Source: Gorsachius magnificus (Eukaryota > Chordata > Aves > Pelecaniformes > Ardeidae). From it: a stretch of DNA of 64,000 nucleotides. Location of the stretch: contig CM067084.1 of NCBI GenBank assembly GCA_034008185.1, positions 39,755,099 through 39,819,098 on the forward strand, given 5' to 3'. The notes below the pieces were generated by a model. The model worked only from the letters and a program-made list of their open reading frames with translations, searched no databases and was not told the DNA's origin. Position numbers and translations under genes: made by a program. Below, one piece after another: positions 45,501-58,183 of this stretch (within the stretch, counting starts at the first letter, position 1; each line of letters starts with the position of its first letter).

Positions 45501-48500
45501 AACCCAGCAGGAAGATTCAGGAGAGTAAATAATGTGTACCAGTTCTAACCATTTCTATTTTTTTTCCACTTCCCTTAAATCTGCATTGTAATTGACATTC
45601 ACTTTCAACTCAGTAAACAGAGTTTCCTTTTCCTTTTGAATGGATATCGCTAAAACGCAATAAAGAATATATAAATCTGCTGTGCTCTGTTGTCCAAGGT
45701 TCTTGGAGTGTAGAATAAAACCAATTGTTATTACTCTGATAGTTGTACTGGAAACATTTGCAGTGTTTACTTTAGCTAAGGAAAGTTGACATGATTTATG
45801 GAAATTAGTTACAAGGGAATATATTCTGTACAACTCCTCTGTAAAATTAGGCATGGATGAATCTGTTCTAAGATTCTAAGCTTTTTTCTTAACTGTGAAT
45901 TTAGCCAATTTCTTTTTTTCCTTTTCTCAGCTCTTTCTCTGGGATTTTTTTTTTTTTCATTCCTCATTACATTGTCTTAATCACCTTTAAATTACCTTGT
46001 CCTCTTCACAAGCCTCTAAAATCACTGGGTAAAATGTCAAAGTCTGTAAACGCTGGTCTGTCCTCAGGTTTTGTGGCACTGCTACTGCATGGTCTAGAAA
46101 CCGTTGTAGTAAAGCTTCTAACAAGGATGCAGTTCTGATATTAAAAAGATGTTCATCTCAATGCACCTTATTAAGATGACCTAATTAAGACCAACTTTGA
46201 AGGTAAATTTAGAAAGGGGACTTGGCTTTTAACTGGATCTCTGCAGCTTTGCTTCCACCTTTCAGTTATTTCTGATAGTTGTACAGTCCCCATGAAACTG
46301 CTGTCTAAGTTTAATATTCAGATTGTGTTTCAGTGCTTAGCTTTCTGTCAGTAGACTCCTACCTGCCTTCTACCAGCTGTGCGCTACACATGCCTGTTTG
46401 ATGCTGTTGGGAATGTAAGACTACATCAAATAAGAGAGTTAGGAGCCTTGGTTTTTGGACCCCAGATAGGAATCCAGAAGCCTGGTGCTATGTTTGCCCA
46501 GATGCTTGGACCGGCACTTTTTCCTTCTGCCCTGATTTGCCCCAAACTGATTTCTGCTCAGGATTGGCAAACTATTGGCAATGCAGTATGTCTCTAAACT
46601 AACATCCACCATCATCAAGCCACTCTGTGTGATTCCTATTGAAGATTCTCTATGGAGTGAAATAAATGGATATGTTATAATGCTCATTTCTCTTCCCCTT
46701 TCCTTTTCCTTCCCTTTCCCATTCTCGCTCCTGGAAGGCTACAGTACCCAGGCAAACCAGTTGAACTGTCTATCATGAAACCATTTGCAGAAGAGTGAAT
46801 TGCTTCTTATCTCAAAATATAGATATGGAAATGGAGCCATGAAGGAACTAACTAGCGAACTTTGGTCATGCCACTATTCCAGAAAAGAGACAGGACCATA
46901 TTGCAGTAGCTTTCCACTCTAGAATAAGTTTTCTCACAAGGTAATTAAGCAGGTAAGTGAAGCAGCTTTATGCTGAACCAGGGACACAATGAACATTTTG
47001 CAAAAATATACCATACCAATAGAAAGTTGATAAACTCTAACTATTTTTGATTTTTTTCTTTTCCAGTTTTCCTTTGCTATTTTCCATCTGAAGAATATTA
47101 GTTACTATGGAAACAGCAATGTCATTGGCACAGGTCTAAGCATACTGATGTCCACTAGTACAGTAATAAGCCCATTTCTTTCATGATTTAGAATATACAA
47201 TATGGTTTGGGAAACACACAATTTTAAATGGTAAAATACAATGAAAAATGGCAAGGGTTATAATTTTCACCTTGCAAAGAAAAAAGTCACATTCATTCCC
47301 TATTACAAAAGTTTGCCTGAAACTAAACACTAGTTGGAAATAAACACTTGCATATTCTTCTATTTCCACAGAAACAGTGGCAATAACTAATTTAGCCTGA
47401 ATTCTGATTTTTGTAGTTCCCATACTTATAACTTAGAGCAACAACTTCTGATGTGGATGTTTGCTCTGGGAAGAAGGCATTTTATTTTTGTGATCCTGTG
47501 TCAAGATGCTTTGCTCTTGACAATCTCTCACTTGCATTTTTCCCAAGAGCTTGCTTCAGGGTTTCAAAAGAACTTTAAAGCTCTATGTTGGCCTGTTGCT
47601 TTGAGTTGGAGGTGGCCTTAGTATATTCTCAATGCTGTGTGGAAATATAAATGGTAAAAAAGAAAAAAGTTATTTTCCATAATACCTGTACAAGGTTGGG
47701 TTTGTACAAGGTTGGCTTCGTAATGAGGCTGCATCATTTGTCAATATAAGAATTTTCCTTTCCTTCATAAATGATAAAATTCTGTCTGTTGATAAACGCA
47801 TACAAATGCCACTGAAATATAACGAATCACTGGCCAGAATGTCATAGTTGGGTCTCAGAATAACCCTACCAGGTATGCTATGGCTTAGAATTTTTGAGAT
47901 ATTTCAACTACATTGTATATATAGGTAAGCAGGGTGTCTCAATTATATCTTGTGCATGGTTTTGCATATAACCCCTTCATTTAAAAACTTTGAATGTAGT
48001 TTAGGTTTATTTCTGCATGTGGATATTGTCCTCATTGTTTGTTTCTAACATCTTTTAATAATAAAATTGTTATATTCTGATGATTCCTGAGTTGTCTAAT
48101 AGGTCATGTACGAAAAAGATGGTTATGATTTAATTTCCAGCTTACTAAATGGATAAAAATTTCTGTAGAGAATCAAAAATTTTCACTACAACAAGATATA
48201 TACAGTTTTAAAATTTGTGGGATAGCCATTCAATATAAAGAGACAAAGTAGAGCGTAGTACAAAGTCCCACTGAAAAGTTAACCTTTGGAGGAATTAATT
48301 GTAGAATTATCAGACATAAAATACCAGACTTAGAAACAGGATGAGTTTTCTATTTGGAGGAACATCCAGATGTAAACTTATTATGTCCTGTTAAAGAAAA
48401 ATTGCAGGACTTGTCATTTATATGATGAACTTTGGCTTCATAACTGTTTCCAGGATTTGAGCAATTAACACTGTGAACTTTAGTCTTTGCTTCATTTGTA

Positions 48501-51500
48501 TAAAATGCATTTGAAATAAAAATTTATTTGCACTTCATTTGAAAGGTTACCATCTGATGTCCTGTTAAGTGGCACAGTTCTGTTTTCCATACTGTTGATC
48601 TCTTTCAAATACATTAGCTTCAGATGTTCATCTGTCTGTAGACTGTATTTACATTTCAATTTTTATGTGAGGTGGGGTAAAGATATATGCAGTCCAACTC
48701 CCTTAGGCTTTGGAATACAGATTTTAGTTGATTTTATACCACACTATATGAATTAGAGAGAACGCTAAAATAAAAAATGTTTTTAAAGAATTGTTAAGCT
48801 TGATAACACAATAGGACATTAAAAACAATATAAACCCGTGACTGCATTTTAGACTACATATTTAATGAAACAAATGTTCTGCATACTTTAAATTGAAGTC
48901 ACCTCTAGCTAGTATCTCATTCAGTCCTCCATCATTTAGAGCCCTTTCTCTCTAAGCATAATTACTAAAAAAGTTGTTCTTCACTTTACTGGCTACATCT
49001 CTGTCAGTTGTTGTCTCCATTTTAGCTACTGCTGTTTCCTCACTCACCTCCCAATTTCTCTTCCATTTACCTTAAGTGGTATTCCCAATATCTTGTTTCT
49101 ATTGTGCCTTATTCTAATCTATGTTGGTACAAATCAGTGAAGCTTAAGGCTGTTAATCCTTTCCCTGTAGAAGAATACATTTTATGCAGAAAGGCTGGTG
49201 TCAACTCCAAACTTCTGATTAGATTGCCTATAATTAACTACATTTTCTGTAGAATACATAAGGCTCATTGAACGGTTGGAGGTCCCTGCCAGGCTGTTGC
49301 ATTATTGACAGAATAATTCTGTGGTGGGACTGCATTAACAATTTTAGACTGGGAAATCTTTACATTAGGGCAGTTTTAATTTACATCTTCAGTGGCACTG
49401 AACAGGTGGTCATTTCAGTAAATAATACAGATACATAAGAAAAGAGCAAACTTTTGTCATAACCCAAGCTGATTACAACTTCATACGAAGAGCAGCTGCT
49501 GCAACTGCTATTGGGAAAAGAATATAACAAGCCCTTCAATGGTCAAAGATCAACTAGAAAAACTGCTTCAAACCTTAGCATTGAAAGTCCAGGTCAGCAG
49601 ATTTCAAGTAGCTGAAAACTGTCCTTCCCAGCTTCATTTGTGAGATATTTTTTTTTTTTTTTTCCAGGCAAGGTAAATTGCTTTTTTTCTCTTGTCCAGA
49701 CAAGGATAGTGTGTGGCAGAACCTTGGGTTCACACTGAACAGAATGAAAGGAAAAACCCAGTTTCTGAACATGTTGAACCACTTAGTAGGCATTTGAGAT
49801 AATTCATTTTATATGGGTACTTATTTAGAATATTAAGTTTTTTTCTTTTCTACCCAGTTTTCCAAATTCCTTAGATGCATATAATTTTATTAATGTTATT
49901 GAAAACTACTATTCTCTTTTTTCACAGTAACTAGTTTTATTGTTGAAAAATTCTGTTTATTACATTTTAGCTTTAAAAAAATAACTTTCATGGCAGATAT
50001 TAAAATCTTGTTATGTTTAATTAGAACTTTAATTTTATTTTTGTGTCCATTTCAGAAAACCAGAAACAATCTAATAAAGTTTTTTGTAGAAGGATGGTTC
50101 CTACAAGTGGAAATTTTGGGCTTCAAATTCTTCTCTAGAGAAGCAAATGTTTAAAGCCAATTCTAAAAAATTCCCTTAAATAAGCAGGATTCTCAGTTGT
50201 AATATCAGCAGTAGCCAGTTTATATTTTTGCCATTTGCTGGACACTGAAAACACAGTGTTTTCTGGAGTACTGGAAGAGTAACATATTTTTAGTGAAATT
50301 TGTTATTTCCCAGAATGCACAGACATCTTGCTCACTTAATGAGAGGTAGTAACACACTATGACCTTTTGCTCTGCTTCCATATTGTCCTGAGTGATAATT
50401 GTGTATCTCTCCTCCATTGTGTTCTTGACTCTATTACTCCTTTCTCCCCAGTGGAGCATCTTTTAATGTCAGAAACCACCACGTCTAGGATTATTTCTTT
50501 CAGACATCTTGGGTCTCAAAGCTCTGGATGTAAATTTGCTCTACTTTTATGCAGTGATATAAACAAAGCAGCAAAATGACTTGATCTTGGTAAGGACAAG
50601 AGAGGACCCTGATGCACAGTAGGATGACATCATCAGTTGGTGTGGCAAGTAGTTCTTTCAGGGATATCACCTGTGTATTTCCTGGCAAGATCTTTAGCTC
50701 TACATTTTAAAAAATCATGATAGAACCTGGATTAGTTTAGGAGTGCGGTGAGTCAGGGTGTTGTTTCAAGGCCTGGACTTCATTATTATTTAATAGTAAT
50801 TAGCATAGCAAAAGTTGTTCTTCTTTGAGTATTTTCAGTATTTTGCATTTATATTTTATTGCACTAGATATTCTGCTACTATATTTATCAAGTGCTCAGA
50901 TTTCAGCTCCTGAGAGAGATCTGCTAAAGGTTACAAAGAAATTAAATATCTGAAAGTTGATCAGAACAGCCTGTGAAAACAACTATTCTGCTGTTTGCTG
51001 TGCTATACTGATATCAGTCAGCATATGATATTGTTAGACTAGGAAACTGTTAGGTAAGAAAGTCTTTGACTAATTTGTTGATACTGAAGTCTTCACATCT
51101 GCTACAGAATACTGTGCTATCCATAGAACACATTCTTGGAACCATTAGCAGCAATAAATACTACTGTATTCCTTATGTGGCAGCTCTGTCACAGATAACA
51201 TGACTTGTAATTCACTTTTATTGTGTGGCTCAGCAGTGGATTACTACAATCTCCTATGTCCTTGTGCGGAGCTTGAATTGCATTTTAAATTTCAAGCACT
51301 GGGCAAATAAATGTATCAGTGTGGAAAGCCCACGTCTTTGACTCTTGATTCCTAATTTGTAAACATTTCAGATTCTCTGTAAAGGTACTGCGAGTGACTA
51401 TTAACTATGGCATATTAATTCATAGCTGTCAATGTTTTTCTCTGTAAATTCCTTAGCCTTGCTGTAGCAAGAGAAGGCAAAATTTTCTTAGCTGTAAAAA

Positions 51501-54500
51501 CTGTGTACTCTACAATGACACCATGTAGGAACAATCTGCTGCAAAATACAGCTATGCTTGTTAGTGATAATGTTTATAAAACAATGTTCCAGATAACACA
51601 GTTGCTCAACACATCTAAGAGAAAGTTGCAGTCTATTAGCAACTCCACAATATTTAGCTTTCATGTCTGTTCTTTCCTAGATCGTGATTTTCTGCAGAGA
51701 CTGTGGGATCCATTCTCAAGGTAAGATCTTGACTCTATATTTAATCACCACAATCTGTGCTGTGGTATTTCAAGGCAATAAGCATCAGCAACTTTTAGAG
51801 AAATAAAGTGTTGCTGTAGATATTGAACCTGGCACTAGCATGAGGTCAGCCCCTTACAATAGTCATGGTCATGCTCAATTTTGACTGTCTGCTAATGAAT
51901 TCCTGATAAATCCAGATGTGAAAGAGAAAGGACAGCAAAAATATGAAGAAAATGTGAATAAAGGTAGAGCATTTTCTTATTCTGAAAAATTTTCCTTCAG
52001 CTTTGATTCAAAAAGCCTGTTTTAAAGAATGGTAGTGTTATTCAGTTCCCTTCTAGAAAGTTAAAATAAAGAACACCACATATAATAAAAATCTTAAGCA
52101 TGGTCAAAGAGTACCAGTAAGCCCTAGAATAATAGCCATAAGCTTATACCATAGTGCTGGAGTGACCACGATTGGAAAGATCATAAATAAATTGCTAAAA
52201 TAAGCCTTCATTCAAAAGATAAAAATTAATTTTAGAAATGTATTAATGATCTTTGGAACAAAGATATTTTTTTTCTGTGTTTGTATGTAAGCTGGCTTTA
52301 AATTGAAAAAAAAGAGAGATTGTTACAAAAAATGATTTAGAGGCTCAGACTTGTATATGCCATTTAATATTCAGTTCTAAACTTTCAAAGATATTTGTAC
52401 CTCAGCGATAGTTATCTCTTTCTATTTCACCCTTTGCTCCTATCAAAAGTAATAAAAATGTAAATAAGTGTACAGTGCTATCAACTTTTTCAGTTAGGTG
52501 CTTTGTAAGTCAAGGTAATCAACACTAGATTGAATAACTAGTTGAAATCTTTGAATCTTTCTGACTCCACCATAAGAAAAAACCAAAAATATCAAGGTAA
52601 TTCCAGTTTGTTTTTATAGCGTTCATGACTTTTTCCTCTGTAATATTAAATGAGAACATAAAAGAAAATGCATTCCTCCACTCAACATTTATTTGCTATA
52701 TAAAGCTTCAGCAATAATGTGTTTTTCTCTTTCATTCTACTTGAGATGATTGAAAAGTTTTACATATTTACCAAGCTCATACTTTGCCTGAGTTCATGAA
52801 TTATGCAATTAACCATGAATGCAATTTCCTGCATTTTACAGTAATAGCTTTAATGGTGTAATGCAATGCTATATAGCGAGAGCTCATTCATAAACTATAG
52901 AACGTGTTAGAACAATTTTTACATGGGTGAGTGTTCTTGGGCAAACAGCTCAGATGAATATGGTGATTTGTCTAATAAGCTATTTTTGGGTAGTTTTTAT
53001 GCAGGGGCAATATTCCTTAGCTACAATATTTTCAGGAGCACATTCACTGGGTTGAGCAGGAGACCAATGTTATTTTTGTGTGTATACTGAAAAGATTCTA
53101 GTAACTTCAGTTTTTCCTTCCTTACAGTAGTTTTATAAATACACATGGACATGAATAACGTGGTAGAATATGACATCAGTAGGTGTTTAGCCCTTGTAAT
53201 TCTACTGTGGATCATTTCATACAGTTATCCTCAATGATGTCCAGATTATTATAGTGGCATTGCTTTATGCTGTGTGTTTTAAGCTATGAATTTAATGAGA
53301 AGGAAGTCAAAGAATTGTTTATTTTGTTACTGAGGAACCTTAATGCAGTAATACAATTAGAAATCATTAGTATTTTGCTTCACATTACATTTACTTTGGA
53401 ACAAATGTGTGATCCCTGAAAACTTAATAGTTCTGAGACCACTGTTTCCACCAAGTAAACAGTAAGACTCTTGCAGAATTCAAGAGAGCAGAGAGCTGGG
53501 ACATTATGCAGCACTGTGGAAAACCTTATCTTTCATCTTTCTTCTTTTTCATTTTCAGCCTTTAAAAGAAAATGTTCCTGTGTTACATTTGGCCAGCCGC
53601 CTTTATTTACCTTTAGCTGGCTTCCATTTACTCAGAGTCAGTGCATAATCTTTATCTTAAACTTCAAGATATTACCTAACTTGCACAGTTGCACTTGGGG
53701 CTGTTACCTACAAGAGGCTTCTCTTTATATCTAAGTGTTCATACACTCAGCTGTTAGACTGTATTTTGACTGATCTAGCAGGTCTTGTATGCTTCCTATG
53801 ATGAAGAGTGGTGCTGGAGTGGTTAAAAGAAATTTAGAAACAGGCACACATGCTGAGCCTGGAATGGTCAAACAGTCATTTCAGGAGCGCTCCTGAGATT
53901 GCCTGTAATATTGGGAACAGTCATCTTGAAGCAGTCTTGTTGTTTTTCATGAACTGGTGTCAGCACAGTTCAGCCTGCTATTTAGCAGCCTGGCTAGCTG
54001 ATTTGCTTTTGGGGCCTCTTGCCTCACTGGGCAACTGGGGATCAGATACCCTGGGCAGGGTTCAGAGGCCTAAGCAGAGACATTTGGTATGATTTAGGAT
54101 GCTCAGGACTGCCAAGAAGTCTGCAAGGGCAGGCAGGCAGAGGAACAGTGGTCCGCCTGCACCTTTGCAGGTGCCTCACAGGCCCTGCTTACTTACCTGA
54201 GGGCAGCTGAATCCCATACATCATCTCTCTGTGAAATGCACAGTGAGAGAATTCATGGCAAGGGAAGTAAAAGAGCAGCTGGAGGGACAAATGGGAAAGA
54301 CACTCTGTTAAGGTAGTATTTAGCTAAAACCCAGCAACCATGGACCTCCATTTGCAGGCTGCCCGCTGCACGCTTCATCCACACTATAGTCTGGCTTCCT
54401 TAGAAAGCTGCTTCCAGCTGACATTTCTTTTACTCAGACTGCAAGACTCACTTTAATATTGCCCATTAAATTTTAGGTTATTTCTCCTTTGTAACACCTG

Positions 54501-56306
54501 GATTGAGTTGCAAGCACAAAATTTGCATTGGAAAGAGATCAGCTTTTCTCTGTTTTTTATGTGATGTAATTTCTGAAAATTCCATTTTTTTTTTTTAAAC
54601 CATATTCTGCTTTAATAATGAAGCAACAGTTCCCAAAGAATTTTCTAGTAATTATTGGTTTATTATTTAATGGCCTGAGGCAAGACTGAGAGTAGAGAAC
54701 ATTCTTCTAAAGCAAGGAGGAACTGCAGTAATGGTAAATCTCTCTGCTATTATTGCTGTTATGAACCATTTTCAAAAGTTTATGATGCAGACATGCAGGG
54801 TTGGAAACACTCAGATTCACATTAAAGTATTCAGGTATTTTAGAATTAACAGCCTTTTGTAAAGCCCTAATCATTTCCAGACTACATCTTAAAATGGTTG
54901 CTGAATCCTTTCTAACCTGGGGCGGCTAATATTCTATATGCCTGTTGTCTTTCTACCTATTATGAGAAAGTGGGAGCATCATAGAAACCAGATAGAAACT
55001 CCTTCACTCATTTTCCTAATGTCTGTCTGTCTTGGCTTGGAAACCCATATCAGTTCCAAGGAGATGAAAGTCAAGCAAAGATCTCAATACTGGGAAGTTT
55101 ATGCTGGTCTATCTCTTGGTGGACATTATGGCTCTTGGTCATCCATAATGAATTCATACCAGTGTGCTTTCTGGGGTGAACTAAGTAGGTTATTAGCCAA
55201 GGGAAATCTGGTCATGGACTAAATGCTAAAGCATATGCTCTCACTGCTGTTTACGGTATAAATAAGGCTTGTGCTATGTCTGGCTTGTCTGGCCCATGCA
55301 GTCCATGCAGATGGTATTTCACAAAGTCTCATGGCTTTGCATAGTCTTCCCTGACTCAAAATTCTTGGTCCACTATGAGTAGTATCACACTATGATATGT
55401 TAATATACAATGCATTGATATAGGATATGTTTCATCTGCATGTGCCCTAATGGAGTTAAAACACTTGCTCAGAAAAGTGGACTCTGCTTTGATCAACGCT
55501 TGCAAGGATTATGTCTTAATGTGAGTATACATATTGGTAGGGATAGAAGGGGAGGTGAAGCAACGCGACAGGTTGGCTGTAGAGTATGTGAGCTGATATG
55601 GTGGCCAGGAGTCAGGCAGGACACAGTGCCTTGAGATAGGGGAAACTTCCCTGAGCATCCCACTCTTCCCTCTTCCTTTCCATTCTTCAGCTAATTTTAT
55701 CAAACCTCTAAAGCCTTATAAAGCTTACTAAAGGCATGCTGGTATGATCACACATTCTGTGTTAGGTAAATGTGATAGAGGGTTTCGTGTATGTTGTTGT
55801 CCAGATGCAAAAGTGTTCCAACCATGGAGAAATTTGCCACAGGCAGTGTGTATATCTACTCCAAGGCTTTGAGACTTGAACAGGATAGGTGTGAGTCAGC
55901 TGACTTTGGCCAGGAAAATAAAGTCCACTTGCCAACTTTCTGCTAACAGATCTGAAAATGGAGGGCTTTTGGGAGGGCTTTGGAGGGTCATTTCAGTAAC
56001 CCGCTTCTTTTCCTGGAGCATTAGGCTTTTTTGAGGCATCCAGAAGACTTCAGCAGAAGCCATTTTATTACTTTACCCTTTTTCCTGAGGATGATGAATG
56101 CATATTAAATACCTACCTTTTTTTTCTGTAACCACTACCACAATAAGCAGTGCTTTCTCCTTCATCTGAAGTATGCATGAAATTGTTTAAGAATTTTCTA
56201 TATTACAGAAGCTGCATCAAATTTTGGTTTATTTCAGATTTTTTTGGATACAGGAAAAAAAGCTGTTGAAACAAAAGAAAAATTCTGTGCAGCCTATCTG
56301 ATCTCT
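42519..56306. other. Long unique AT-rich non-coding region
   Basis: Nearly 14 kb with no LINE, LTR or protein domain that I recognise. Simple sequence includes a T26 run at 43953-43978 followed by AG, a pyrimidine-rich stretch at about 46686-46730 and a T16 run at 49648-49663 followed by CCAG. Frames do not exceed 100 codons and carry no motif. Ordinary intergenic or intronic DNA is the simplest reading; splice-acceptor-like T runs before AG exist but no exon body could be defended. Confidence 0.5.
43953..43978. repeat. T26 homopolymer run
   Basis: Longest homopolymer in the window: AAAAA then 26 T then AGTAG. No flanking retroposon body or target duplication seen, so its origin is unassigned. 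Confidence 0.85.
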
Positions 56307-56843
56307 TGTCCCATTTTTGGCTGAGATAGAGTTAATTTTCTTCCTAAACTGAGTATAGTGCTGTGTTTTGGATTTAGGATGAGAAGAAAGTTGGTAATGC
56401 ACCGATGGTTTAGTTGTTGTTGAGCAGTGCTTACACCAGTCAAGGACTTTTCAGCTTCCCCTGCTCTGCCAGGTGCACAAGAAGCTGGGAGGGGGCCCAG
56501 CCAGTACAGCTGACCCCAACTGGCCAAAGGGCTATGCCAGACCATATATGCTCAGTATACAAACTGGGGGAAAGCTCCTCAGGAACTAGCTGGGCATCGG
56601 TCAGCGGGTGGTGAGCAATTGCATTGTGCATCACTTGTTTTGTACATTCTTTTATCGTTGCTATTATTATTATTAATAATAATATTATTATTTTATCTTC
56701 CTTTGTTGTCCTATTAAACTGTCTTTATCTCAACCCACAGGTTTTACCTTTTTTCCATTTCTCTCCCCTATCCCACTGGGTTGGGGGAGGGTAAGTGAGT
56801 GGATGTGTGGTACTTAGTTGCCGACTGGGATTAAACCACATCA
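56307..56843 (+). mobile_element. ERVL-like LTR, full-length but diverged
   Basis: Starts TGTCCCATTTTTGGCTGAGATAGAGTTAATTTTCTT and ends TTAAACCACATCA, decayed versions of the family ends TGTCCTGGTTTCAGCTGGGATAG and TTAAACCACGACA. It contains CAGTATACAAACTGGGGG (TATA region, near 56555), an AT trinucleotide patch at about 56660-56697, ATTAAA at 56713-56718 and CTGTCTTTATCTCAACCCAC. Flanks (TCTCT and TATTT) do not match, so the target duplication has decayed or the copy is not a simple insertion. Confidence 0.9.
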
Positions 56844-57567
56844 TATTTAAACTCTGAATAAACTAACAATTTGATCAACCTTAATGGTACTGATATGTCA
56901 TTCTGAACCCAGCTTACTTTAGAATTCTCCTTTATTTTTGACCCATAGCAAATATGAACCATTTTGGATTAAAGTATCTTCTTGTCCCTAAGATCTCTGG
57001 GAAATCTTTTATCAGCGGGAATGCATTTACTATACTCAGTAAATAAAATTTTGTTCTGAGTTTAGGAATTCAGTAAGAAGGCTATATTTAACTGTAGAGT
57101 TGAGTCTTCATTCAGTTGTTTGTATCCCTGTGTCTAATTCCTACGTCCAGCTGGTTCATTTTAGTTTGTGACTTTTATGCGTGCCTGACTGACTACACAT
57201 TGATTTCTAAAATGTTCAGACTTCCAGAGTACAAAATGTAAAAATATCACCCTGCAATGTGAAGATAGTTCTTAGGCATGCCCTTTTTCCTTGCTTGTCT
57301 TTGCAAATTCTCTCCTCTATGCTTATCTAATGTGGTTTTTAGAAAAGTAATAGAAGTTATTAGAGAAAAAAACAGCACAGTTGAAACTGAAATTAATTGC
57401 TGAAGACTTTAATGCTTTTAACATAGCTCATATCAAGGTAAGCCATACTCATTCCTTGTTAGATAGTGATGTGACACAAACACCTAATACTAGCAGATCT
57501 GAGCTTCATGAGTATTCAGTCAGGTTGGGGCTATGCCTAATTTAGATTTAGATGATAGATTACTGAG
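56844..57567. other. Unique DNA between two LTRs
   Basis: 724 bp of AT-rich sequence with no retroviral motif, primer-binding site or polypurine tract. It therefore does not look like the shrunken interior of a provirus bounded by the two LTRs. Confidence 0.6.
57563..57567. repeat. Target-site duplication, left copy
   Basis: CTGAG immediately before the LTR start; the identical copy is at 58179-58183. It marks the insertion site. Confidence 0.9.
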
Positions 57568-58178
57568 TGTCCTGGTTTCAGCTGGGATAGAATTAATTTT
57601 CTTCACAGAAGCTAGCATAGTGCTGTGCTTTGGATTTAGTACTAGAAGAATGTTGATAACACGCTGATGTTTTTAGTTGTTGCCAAGTAGTGCTCAGACT
57701 ACTCAAGGACTTTCTGAGCTTCTCCTGCTCGGCCAGGTGCATAACAAGCTGGCAGTACAGCACAGCTAGGACAGCTAACCCAAACTGTCCAAAGAACTAT
57801 TCCATACCATATAATGTCATGCTCGGGGGGGTTAGTCGGTCGGTCGGGGGCAGAGTGGTCACAGCTCGGGCTGTGTGATCGCTGCTCGGGGACTGCTCAC
57901 AGCTCGGGGAATGATTGCTGCTCGGGACGGGCTGGGCATCAGTCGGCGGGTGGTGAGCAAGTGCATTGTGCATCATTCGTTTTGTATATTCTGTATATTC
58001 TGTTATCGTTCTCATTATTACTATTATTATTATTTTCTCTTATTAAATTGTCTTTATCTCAGCCCTCGGCTCTAACCTTTTTCTCCTTCCCGATTCTCTC
58101 CCCCATTCCACTGAGGGAGGGGGGGAGTGAGCGAGCGGCTGCGTGGTGCTTAGTTGCCAGCCGGGTTAAACCACGACA
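57568..58178 (+). mobile_element. ERVL-like solo LTR with 5-bp target duplication
   Basis: 611-bp LTR with intact ends TGTCCTGGTTTCAGCTGGGA and GGGTTAAACCACGACA. It is flanked on both sides by CTGAG (57563-57567 and 58179-58183), the 5-bp target duplication expected for this class. ATTAAA at 58042-58047 and TTGTCTTTATCTCAGCCC mark the R/U5 part. The TATA block seen at the equivalent place in the 56307 copy is missing; in its place is a GC-rich stretch with repeated GCTCGGG. It formed by LTR-LTR recombination removing the provirus interior, the usual route to solo LTRs. Confidence 0.95.
57831..57926 (+). repeat. Degenerate GCTCGGG tandem array inside the LTR
   Basis: GCTCGGG occurs at 57831, 57864, 57884, 57902 and 57920, the last four spaced 20, 18 and 18 bp. 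The intervening sequence alternates between ACAG and GCTG before the motif. This looks like local tandem expansion of a GC-rich unit in the LTR U3/R region. Confidence 0.8.
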
Positions 58179-58183
58179 CTGAG
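58179..58183. repeat. Target-site duplication, right copy
   Basis: CTGAG immediately after the LTR terminal ACGACA, matching 57563-57567. Confidence 0.9.

Noticed and set aside
49640..49680. Splice acceptor and exon start after T16-CCAG
   Set aside because: No open exon with a donor site or recognisable protein followed; T runs before CAG are common in AT-rich DNA.
56307..58178. A shrunken provirus with two LTRs
   Set aside because: The spacer lacks primer site and polypurine tract, and the right LTR has its own target duplication.
57814..58182. 122-codon plus-strand frame
   Set aside because: Lies entirely inside the solo LTR and includes its repeat array and poly(A) region.
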